From: Ascoidea rubescens DSM 1968
Taxonomy: Eukaryota > Ascomycota > Saccharomycetes > Ascoideales > Ascoideaceae
Reading direction: 5' to 3'
Assembly (NCBI RefSeq): GCF_001661345.1
Contig: NW_017962914.1
Span: 274,439 to 338,438 of the forward strand
DNA length: 64,000 bases
The first letter of the stretch is position 1. Each line of letters starts with the position of its first letter. The position numbers were made by a program, and so were the translations under genes. The notes beneath the pieces were generated by a model, which saw nothing but the letters and a program-made list of their open reading frames with translations, did not search any database and had not been told where the DNA came from. This document shows, piece after piece, positions 29,648 to 39,500 of this stretch.

Positions 29648-31735
29648 ATGCAAAGTATCTCCTACCAATTGCCTTATAAAATGTCCTTCACCCCAATCAT
29701 ACCCCAAAACTACATTTCCAACAATAACAACAACAACAACAACAACCAATATAACCCCAACATTAACCAAAATAACCAATTCAACCTAAACAGCTACAAC
29801 ATTCCTACTCACAACCATACAAACTCGCAAATCAGTAATCCGGACGACGATTACTTTGACGATTTGAATAACCCTAACATTATCAACCACCCAAACAATG
29901 CCTACCTAGATTACAACAACAACAATCAAACTAACAACAACAACAACAACACAGATTACAATGACTACCAAAACTTGAATGACCTAAACAACCCTCTAAT
30001 CAGCCAATCTTTACCAAATAACAACAACAACATTACCGCCGACATTAACACCATCAACAACATTAACAACCTCAACAACCAAATTAACCAAATCAACCCA
30101 AACAACATTGATAGCCCCCTAATCAAAAACCAAATAATACACACCCAATCCCAATCTCAATCCACATCACAACCCCAACCTCAATCTCAATCCTTTATTG
30201 ACCAATCTCTATCCCCAAACCAAATCAACAGAAACCAAATCCTATCCTCCTCCTCAAACGACTTAATTGGAACTTCTGCTCCAAGCAGAACCGTATATCT
30301 AGGCAACGTCCCCCCTGAAATTACTCCCGAAGAATTGCTTGACCATGTTAGAAGTGGAATCATCGAAAGCGTTCGCATATTACCCTCGAAAATGTGCGCC
30401 TTCATCTCTTTTATAGACGAATCTTCTGCTCTTCTCTTTCACTCAGACGCCATCCTAAAAAGATTAACCATTAAAAACAACGATATCAGAATTGGCTGGG
30501 GTAAAAGCACCCCTATAACTCCCGCCGTTTTAAACGCTATACAAAGAGATGGTGCTACAAGAAACGTTTATCTAGGTCTCTTACCTCACGATATCACTGA
30601 AAATGACTTGAAAAACGATCTCATCAAATTCGGCCAAATCGACACCATAAAAATCCTCCCCGATAAAGGCGTAGCCTTTGTTCATTTCCTATCAATCCTA
30701 AGCGCTGTCAGAGTCGTTCAACAATTGCCTCTAGAAGAAAAATATGTCAACAGAAAAGTCTTTTACGGTAAAGATCGTTGTGCTTTCATTACAAAGACTC
30801 AACAGCACAATGCTGCTCAATTCTTAGGTCTCGCTCCAGGCATGGAACACTTGGTTACTGCCGCTGATAGAGACTTTATTTCAAATGCCCTAGTCCAACA
30901 ATCTGCTGCCGCTGCTGCTATAGCCACTAGTGCCGGTGGTGCCAACAATTTGGGCAACAGAACTGTCTACTTGGGTAACCTACATCCTGACTCCTCAATT
31001 GAAGAAATTTGTAACGTTGTTAGAGGCGGTTTACTACAAAATATAAGATATCTCAACGAACGTCATGTTTGTTTTATAACTTTCATTGATCCAATTGCTG
31101 CTGCTCAATTTTTTGCAATGTGTCATCTACATGGTCTAACAATTCATAACAGAAGAATTAAAGTAGGTTGGGGCAAGCATTCTGGTCCTTTACCAAACCC
31201 AATCGCTCTAGCGGTTTCTAGTGGTGCTTCAAGAAATATTTACATTGGTAATATTGAAAAAGATCTAGAAACGGTTTATTCAGAAGCAAAATTAAGAAAG
31301 GATTTCAGCAAATTTGGCGAAATCGAACAAATCAACTTCTTGCCTGAAAAGAAATGTGCTTTTGTTAACTTTACCAACATAGCCAATGCAATTAAAGCAA
31401 TCGATGGTATTAAAACAAATAACGACTTTAAAAACTTTAAAATTAACTACGGTAAAGATCGTTGTGGAAATATGCCACGTCAATTTCAAATTCAAAATTC
31501 AAACAACAATAACAACAACAACAATAATAATAATAATAATGGTGGCTCTAATAACAACGCTTTAAATCAATCAAATTCTCAAATTAATTCATCAATCAAT
31601 AGCAATAATAACAGCTCAACAAATTTAAATCAAGCCAATTCCCAATCAAACACATCTCAAAATTCGTTGATTAATACTCCAATCAATGGTTCTCTGTCAA
31701 ATTTAAGTAAACAATTAAATGATAATGATAATTGA
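29648..31735 (+). CDS. MRN1: RNA-binding protein with four RRM domains (Mrn1/Nrd1 family)
   Basis: 695 residues. An Asn/Gln-rich N-terminus (about 1-210) is followed by four RRMs: RRM1 at about 214-290 (RTVYLGNVPPEITPEELLDH), RRM2 at about 304-380 (RNVYLGLLPHDITENDLKND), RRM3 at about 437-515 (RTVYLGNLHPDSSIEEICN), RRM4 at about 528-610 (RNIYIGNIEKDLE). Each has a second RNP motif such as KMCAFISFI or KGVAFVHFL. The repeated GWGKxxP and GKDRC linkers after the RRMs are typical of the Mrn1/S. pombe Nrd1 group. The C-terminus is again Asn/Ser-rich. Mrn1 binds mRNAs, goes to stress granules and affects cell-wall and chromatin-linked traits. The two Asn/Gln-rich ends suggest prion-like behaviour (inference). 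Confidence 0.92.
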   Translation: MQSISYQLPYKMSFTPIIPQNYISNNNNNNNNNQYNPNINQNNQFNLNSYNIPTHNHTNSQISNPDDDYFDDLNNPNIINHPNNAYLDYNNNNQTNNNNNNTDYNDYQNLNDLNNPLISQSLPNNNNNITADINTINNINNLNNQINQINPNNIDSPLIKNQIIHTQSQSQSTSQPQPQSQSFIDQSLSPNQINRNQILSSSSNDLIGTSAPSRTVYLGNVPPEITPEELLDHVRSGIIESVRILPSKMCAFISFIDESSALLFHSDAILKRLTIKNNDIRIGWGKSTPITPAVLNAIQRDGATRNVYLGLLPHDITENDLKNDLIKFGQIDTIKILPDKGVAFVHFLSILSAVRVVQQLPLEEKYVNRKVFYGKDRCAFITKTQQHNAAQFLGLAPGMEHLVTAADRDFISNALVQQSAAAAAIATSAGGANNLGNRTVYLGNLHPDSSIEEICNVVRGGLLQNIRYLNERHVCFITFIDPIAAAQFFAMCHLHGLTIHNRRIKVGWGKHSGPLPNPIALAVSSGASRNIYIGNIEKDLETVYSEAKLRKDFSKFGEIEQINFLPEKKCAFVNFTNIANAIKAIDGIKTNNDFKNFKINYGKDRCGNMPRQFQIQNSNNNNNNNNNNNNNGGSNNNALNQSNSQINSSINSNNNSSTNLNQANSQSNTSQNSLINTPINGSLSNLSKQLNDNDN

Positions 31736-33606
31736 TTTTCTTTGAATAAATTTTAAAAATAGAATTACAAAATTTTAATTTGAATCAAAACAAAAATCCT
31801 CAAAATCTTTTGTTTTTTATTTAAAATTTCTTATATTATAAACCTATCATAATATGATTAAATTTAATTCCAATAACTTCTATTTTTATTTCTTTGATTC
31901 TTGTTTAACATTTCACTTTTTAACTTATATCTCTTATTTTTAATTATTTATTTTACTTTTTTTTCTTTTTTTTCTTTTTCCTGTTTTTTCCCTCTTTAAT
32001 TTTATCATTTATATTTTTTATACCAAAATATATTTATTGTTCCATTGAACAGATTTTATTGATTGCCTTTCCTTTTTATATATATCTATTTTGTTAGTTA
32101 TTTTTTCAATTGTTCCATTTTAATGTTTTAGTTGACTCACTTTTTATTTTATTTTATTTTATTTTATTTTCCTTTACTTTACTTTATTTTATTAAACGTA
32201 TTTACTTTTTTTTTTGTCTCTCTTTTCTTATTTTAAAATGTTTTCTAAAAAAAAAAGATTTCTTTTTTGTTTTCTCACTTTTATTCTCATATTATTACTA
32301 CTATTACTATATTTTTCTTTTTCAACATCTTCTATAATCGTTGATACGAAAATAAATTTTCAAATGATAATCATCACCGATGGTTTTTACAAGTTATTTA
32401 ATTAATTTGATTTTCTCTCTTGTTTATTGTTGTTATTTTCGAAAATATTATTTCCTTATTTTCTCATTTTCGTATTTTCTTATTTACTTATTTACTTAAT
32501 TTCTTAGTTACAATTGTAATTAAAATTTCATTGAATTTTTTTTACCAAATTTAAGATTTTCAATCAATTTAGTTAAATTTTCCTAAAAAATTTCAATTAT
32601 TCGGGACTTAATCACAAATGTCAGTAATTTTTCAATACTTTTGCTTTTTGATCCAATTTGATCTGTTTTTCTTTTGATTCAATCCAGAATTTTCCACTTT
32701 TTGGTGGATTTTTCAAAGTAAAATCAAGCTCAGTGACAATTTCAAAGTGATGGATGTGCATTTATCACGTGTCTAAATGACCAATGATAACGTGAAACCT
32801 TTACTTGTCCCTTTTTTGCAGGGAAATCTTTTCAACAGCTTGTGCAACACTGAAAAATTGACCAAATAATCAAGCACCAACGCTAAAAGCTCAACAAAAA
32901 TCTCTGGAGATACCAAATTAGACAAACCAGTACCTATCTTTCTTTTTTTCAACCCAAATTATCCTGGCATGACTCACCAAACCCAGCCTAATAATCAGCA
33001 GAGAATTTGGCAGTGAAAGCCACCAAAAGAAACATCCTCCTGGTTTCTTTGACGCCAGTGCAACGGGCCTTCTCACCGGATCAGGCAGTATCCGCTTGAA
33101 AAGAGCCTTGCTGCACTTTACAACCACTTTTTTTCTGACTCGGCGCTAGAGCAAAACTAGACAAACTGACTCGGGAAGTCGAGATCCGGATCATGTGCTT
33201 CTATGGATTTTGCCCTCGAAATTTGGTTGGATTTCATTGCAGCCATACAAAACCGCGCCTGCAATACCCACAAGTCACGCGCAGGTCAATTATTCCTATC
33301 AACTTGATGTCTTTGATCTTTAAAACGGTTTTGCATTTCCTGTCAAGTTGCATAGTCGTTTATAAATTAGTCAATTTAATCAATGATTTTGACTTTCTAT
33401 TGATTTTTAGGAAAAAAATGTTATTATTCAAGCAAAAATCAGATTATCAAAAGATTTATTATTTTCAACTATTGTAATATCATCACTATAAATAACTGCT
33501 AATAACACCTCTTTCTTCTTGGTTTTCTGTGATTCTGGTTTTTTTCAGTATAGTTGCTTTTATATATATTTGTTTTCTAAACTTTTTCTTATACTGAAAG
33601 ATCAAA
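31736..33606. other. MRN1-TPN1 spacer
   Basis: 1.87 kb. The first 900 bp are T-rich, with a TTTTA microsatellite near 32143-32172, and suit 3' UTR sequence. A CACGTG E-box lies at 32766-32771. The stretch 32900-33300 is somewhat GC-richer with small ORFs on both strands, none with a recognisable domain. The last 250 bp contain TATA-like sequence (tttatatatat near 33559) ahead of the transporter start. Confidence 0.55.
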
Positions 33607-35289
33607 ATGGATTTAGAAAAAAATAATCGCATTGATGTGGAAAATGTTAGCTCCTCATCAAATGTCGTTCATAATATCGATAATGACAAAAATGACAAAA
33701 TTCACGAAAAATCGCAATTTTACCAAAAAACTGACAATTTTTTCTTATTTCTCAAAAAGGTTTCAAATAAGTTAGATTCCTTTGGAGTGGAAGAAAGAGG
33801 CATAGAAAGGGTTCAGCCCTTTGAGAGAACCACAAACAAAAGAAAGGCTATCTTGCAAGTGATTGGGTTATGGTTGTCTGCTGCTGGTGGTTTGTCATCA
33901 ACTTCTTCATTGTTGTTAGGTTCAGTTGTCTTTGGTCTTGGTTTGAAAGATTCATTTTTATCGGGTATATTAGGTTTGACTTTAGGTTGTGCAATTGCTG
34001 GTTATTGTTCAATTATGGGTCCAAGATCCGGCTGTAGACAGATGATCTCTGCAAGACTATTGTTTGGTTGGTGGTTTGTCAAATTTGTTGCGTTATTTTC
34101 TGTTCTTGGTGTTATGGGTTGGTCTGTTGTTAATTCTGTTGCTGGTGGCCAAATTTTAACTTCCGTATCTGATGGCAAGATTCCAATTGAAGGTGGTATC
34201 ACAATTGTTGCTTTCATTTCTTTAATTGTTTCCATTTATGGTATCAAGCAGCTATTAAGAGTCGAAACTTTATTGGCTTTTCCTGTGTTAACTGCTTTTC
34301 TCTTATTGTATGTTGTATCAGGCCCCAAAATGTCCTATCTCCCAGAATCACACTCCCATGGTGATTCTATAACCATTAAGGGTAATTGGTTATCTTTTTT
34401 CGCTTTATCCTATGCTTGTACTTCCACTTGGGGCTCAATTTCTGCTGATTATTACATTCTTTTCCCTGAATCAATTAATGATGTGGAAACTTTTTTCATT
34501 ACCTTCTTTGGTATCTTGATTCCTACTTCCTTCGTCAGTTGTATTGCTTTAATTTTATCAAACATTGCTAACGCTTATCCTCCATGGCTTGAAGCTTATG
34601 AAAATCTTGGAATGGGTGGTTTGCTAGCCGAAGCTTATTCTCCTTGGGGTGCTGGTGGTAAATTTTTATTAATGTTATTATTTTTATCTTTAATCTCAAA
34701 TAATATCATTAATACTTACTCTGCTGCCTTTGGTCTTCAATTAGATGGAGGTTGGTTGGCAAAAGTTCCAAGATTTCTTTGGGCCATCATTCTCACCTTG
34801 ATTTATTATGCTTGTGCTATGATTGGTAGAAACCATTTTGCCACCATCTTAGGTAATTTCCTACCCATGATTGGTTATTGGATTTCAATTTATTTTATTT
34901 TGTTGCTTGAAGAAAACCAAATTTTCAGAACAAAATGGTTTATTCATCTTTATACCAAAGAATTTGAACAAGCAAATTCAGATTCTGATAATTATATTCA
35001 ATCACACCAATCTGAACTTCATAGTGCTAAAATTACCAAAAAGCAATGTTACAACTGGGAAATTTGGAATGACGCTAGCAAAATGACTAATGGTTTTGCT
35101 TCCATGGGCGCTTTTGCCTTTGGTGCTGTGGGGGCTGCCATGGGAATGGCCCAGGTATACTATATTGGTCCAATTGCTGCAAAATTTGGTGAATATGGTG
35201 GTGATCTTGGTATGTGGTTAGCAATGGGTTTTTCAGGTGTGACTTATCCATTTTTCAGATACTTGGAATTAAAAAAATTCGGTCGTTAG
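33607..35289 (+). CDS. TPN1: NCS1-family transporter, vitamin B6 (Tpn1) type
   Basis: 560 residues with about 12 membrane segments between residue 80 and the end. Landmarks shared with S. cerevisiae Tpn1 rather than Fcy2 are DSFGVEERGIERVQPFERT, GLWLSAAGGLSSTSS, YCSIMGPRSGCRQM, GWWFVKFVALFSVLGVMGW and the C-terminal KFGEYGGDLGMWLAMGFSG ... RYLELKKFGR. Tpn1 is a plasma-membrane proton symporter for pyridoxine, pyridoxal and pyridoxamine; Fcy2 paralogues carry purines and cytosine. The first 60 residues are polar and Asp/Asn-rich, facing the cytosol. The match supports the Tpn1 subfamily strongly, but substrate is inferred from family only. Confidence 0.87.
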   Translation: MDLEKNNRIDVENVSSSSNVVHNIDNDKNDKIHEKSQFYQKTDNFFLFLKKVSNKLDSFGVEERGIERVQPFERTTNKRKAILQVIGLWLSAAGGLSSTSSLLLGSVVFGLGLKDSFLSGILGLTLGCAIAGYCSIMGPRSGCRQMISARLLFGWWFVKFVALFSVLGVMGWSVVNSVAGGQILTSVSDGKIPIEGGITIVAFISLIVSIYGIKQLLRVETLLAFPVLTAFLLLYVVSGPKMSYLPESHSHGDSITIKGNWLSFFALSYACTSTWGSISADYYILFPESINDVETFFITFFGILIPTSFVSCIALILSNIANAYPPWLEAYENLGMGGLLAEAYSPWGAGGKFLLMLLFLSLISNNIINTYSAAFGLQLDGGWLAKVPRFLWAIILTLIYYACAMIGRNHFATILGNFLPMIGYWISIYFILLLEENQIFRTKWFIHLYTKEFEQANSDSDNYIQSHQSELHSAKITKKQCYNWEIWNDASKMTNGFASMGAFAFGAVGAAMGMAQVYYIGPIAAKFGEYGGDLGMWLAMGFSGVTYPFFRYLELKKFGR

Positions 35290-36522
35290 TTTTTATTTTG
35301 ATCTTTTATTTTTTTCAACAATGATATATAAACTTTTAAAAACATTTATATTTTTTTTTCGATCATTTCCATTATTCTTTTCCCTTTATCTCTCTCCTTT
35401 GAGGGTTTTGTTTATTTTATAATGATTGCTTTTTAATTGTTAATTTTATTTTTTTTCTGTATATTATTGTATTTTTTTGATTTAATTATCTACTTTTTCT
35501 GTTATCCAACAGAACTCAATATAAAGTGTCCCAGTCCCTTAGGATTTCTTTATCGTTCAATAGTGGAATAACCCCATTTGTTTTAAATAAAAAAAAAATA
35601 ATTCAGCTTTTTATGATAATATAAAGACTAGATTCAAATTTCTCAATTGATAATAACACAATAAACCAGTGACTGTTTCTTTAAACCTGCGGTACAACAT
35701 GGGAATTCAAATTATTTTAAAACACTTAAGAAAAAATCATCATACAACTCATCAAAGATTTGCTTGATATGTATCACCAAATAGAAAATGCTTGTAATTT
35801 CATCACAATATCAAACAGTGAAACAGTTCAACCATACATATCCAAATCTATCATGGTGTCTGTTGATAAATTCATAGCAGGGAAAGTCTTTGTTGAAAAA
35901 GCAAACAAAATTAACAAAGAATAGTCATAAGAAAGGATTTCATCGTATCAGAAATGAAACCTTCTCATGTTAAAATGTCTCAGTTTTAGTCTAAGATTAC
36001 TCTATTGAAACCACTTCGCTATGAATGTTTCAAACAGGATATCTTTCATGAAAACAGATACTGAATTAAAACATGAACTTTTTGCTCAGACCTCCCCATA
36101 GTTGATTCCTAATCATGATACTTCATTAAAGTTAATTTTCCAGTTACTCAATTATAGAGGTCTTCATTGATTATAAAGGTATTCTTTCATGCTGATTCGG
36201 GGAGTTTGATGATGCTTTCTCAGGGAAATCAGTATTATTTTGAACACCCCAAGCATAAACTTCTAACATTACTTGAAAAAGGCCTAATTCAAAATCAAGT
36301 TTACATTTTATCTCACATAATTTAGCATTCTTCTAGTTAAAGAATATAATAGGTAAGAACATTTTAATTTTAAAAACTATGTAAGTAAAGAGAAATTGAA
36401 ACAAAAAAATAGGGTTAAAAAGATAAAAAAATAGAAGTGGGCAAAAAATAGGAAAAAAAATAACTGAACCTTTCAAACACAAGAATAATCTAAACAAAAG
36501 ACCAACTACCAATTCAAATCAA
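35290..36522. other. Convergent TPN1/CHC1 spacer, unexplained
   Basis: 1.23 kb between two convergent stops, long for such a place. The first and last 200 bp are A/T runs expected for 3' ends. The middle (about 35500-36350) has a more even base mix without simple repeats, which looks like relic coding DNA, but neither strand gives a recognisable protein or a long ORF. Nothing can be called. Confidence 0.45.
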
Positions 36523-39500
36523 TCAGTAAATGTTACCAAATCCAGCTCCGGTAGCTTGAAATCCTAATCCAGAATTATTAGGGTTAAATCCAGTTAAAAT
36601 TGGAGCTGCTGGCTGAGGAACAGCTAATGGAGCTGGTCCACTAGTCAACAATAGCTGATTACCAAAAACTGGTGTGTCTTCATCTTTTTTTTCTTTTTCT
36701 CGTCTGATAGTCAAATCTTTGAATAATTCATTGATTTTATTATTTTGTTCTGTTTTGATTGATATTTCGTATGGTTTGATGTAATCACCCAAGTTGTGCA
36801 ACCAAGATAACTCTAAAACAAAATCGTATTCAGCCAAATTATAAGCAACGTATAATAATGCAACAAAACATTCTCTATTTCCAATTTCAACAAAATATTC
36901 TAACAACTCATGACAAATTTTAGTTGATTTAGAAATAGTGACAGTTTCAATCAAATCGGTCCATAATCTATCTTCTTTTAATATAGAAATTGCTTTGTTG
37001 TACTTGTTATTCTTGCGGTAAAGATAAGCAGAGATTTGTCTAAAGAATATCAATTCATGCTTCTCTAATCTATAAGCTAAATCTATTGAATCAAATCTAT
37101 CGTGTGCATCAATTGTTACTCTTAAAGTTTTGTAATCTTCTTCTTCGATTAATAGTTGATGATATGCTTCATTGACAACTGAGTTATTCTTATCCAAAAC
37201 AGATATTAAAAATGGTTTAATCATTGGTAAATTGTCAGACTTTTGAAAGATTCTAACTACTCTTCCAATGTCAACTCTTACTACCATAACAGAAAGCAAG
37301 TCAACAATCAAATCTGGATGTTCATTCATGTAGAAATTGATTCCTTTGTAGTAAATTTCTAAATTAGAAACCTTGACAATAATCTCTTTGAATTGTTGGT
37401 GATCAAAAGCATCTGCTGATCTATCAATAACAGCTAACACAGCGTTGTCCCATTCATCATAGTGACAGTAAAGGAAAATCAATTCTGGCCATAAATGAGC
37501 TTCTTTGCATGCTTTCAATACTTTTGGAATGTTTATTCTAGACCAAAATAGCTTAAGATGTTCCATAGTTTTAGCAGGAATATATTTGGAATATAATATT
37601 GCCAATTCAGTAAACATACCCATATGGGCTCTTTCTAACCCAAGACCAGACTCAAATAATGAGATCAATTCATCAAAATAACCATTAGTTTCATAAATTT
37701 CAACCAACTCTTCTAACTCATCAGCATCAATGATAAGGTTCAAACCACAAATTTGAGCTAGACGGAACTCTTTACTAGCAATACAAGCAGTATTAACCTG
37801 TTTCCAGACTTTGATGTTTGATGCTTTTCTGGCACAATCAACGGCCTCTTGATATTCCTTCAAGTAAACTAAAGTGCTGGCTAGTTTGGAGTAGTTGGAG
37901 ATGTTTTCGTACAATAACTTTGCCGCTTTATAATTTTTCATATCAAACAATTTGTCTCCAATATCTTGCGACTGGGCAGTATTAGTGCTATTTAAGAAAA
38001 TAGAGATTTCTTGTAATTGATCTAATTCAGCCAAACATAAAATCAATTCACCATCAATCTTACTTTCACTCAAAGTCTGTCTTGCCATTCTAAGATAAGG
38101 AACTAATTCTTCATACTTTCCAGCCTGTTCAGCAACATCAATAACATCTGAATAATTGGATGGATTATTGGATTTAATATAAGAACTAATAGCGTTGTCA
38201 ATTCTAAGACCATTTAATTGAGCAGTACCTAATTGGAACCATAAATCAGTTTCATCAAGTTTCTCTGCATACTCTTCACCTCTATCTAAAGACATGATAT
38301 CTTCAATGAGAACTTTCATAGCATCTGCTTTTAATTCAAACTTATCATAGATGTGGAAGGCTTCCTCATTCAATCCACTTTCAATACACAAAGGAGCAAT
38401 TTCCTTTGCATCATACCTATCCAACTTTTCAACGTACCCCATCACTTTAGCTGGATAGGCCTTGACAGCAGTTAAAATCAACAAACCTTGAAGTGAAGCA
38501 TTATCATTAAAGGTGGAATCTGGCTCAAGAATAATTTTTTCTAATAATTCAATCAATTCCATTGGTAAGTTATTGTCCATAAATGCTTTAACAGCTATTG
38601 ACACAGGGTCTGGATTAGTCAATTCTGGAATAGCTGTACCAACAAGTTGATCAATTAATTGTCTTCGGTACATGTTTTCATCACTTAAAACCACGCTATA
38701 TAGTTCCAAATCAGATCTTTCCAATAAATACCTGGCTTGATATTTAAACATCGAGTTGTAATTTGTGATTCTGATTAAATCTTCATCATTCTGACCCTTT
38801 GAGTAACAAATATAAGCCAAGTATGGATCTCTTTTTTCACAATATCTACCAACCTCAACAGTGTTATATAGATTATTTTCCTGCAAAAATTTTTCAGGAT
38901 TGTTGTTTGAATCAATATAAATTTTGGCAAGCGTGTTGAATAAAACAACATCCTGGCTGCGTTGATTTAAAAGACCTTCTAAATATGGTAACAAAAGTTT
39001 TAATCTATTTCTCTTTTCAACAAGCTCAACTAATGCAGGCAAAGGAACTTGACCCAAAACACTAGCCAAGAGATTTTTGATAATGTTTTCATCGCAATCA
39101 ACATCCAACAAACCAGCAACAACTTCAGGAGTTCTTGATGGATTAACCTGTTGAACATAAACTTCAATAAACTTGAAAAATTGATTCTTGTAAAGATATA
39201 AAACTAAATCATGAACAAAATTGAAACGATCACAAACAACGACTAAAGGCAACTGATCCTGTAGTTTTTGTTCTTTAAGGAAGTTTTTAACCTTTTCACC
39301 ATTATAATAGTTATTTTCTCTAACAATTCTTTCAACTTCTTTAAATTGACCCAATTTGCAAGCAGATTGAATATATTTGAAGACAACATTTTCATCTTGA
39401 CTTAAATTGACAATTGAAGCTAAATAATAGTACAAACCCTCACTGCACTTGAACTCTTCAAATAATTTAATTAAAGAATCCGAACCAATTAATTCTGAAT

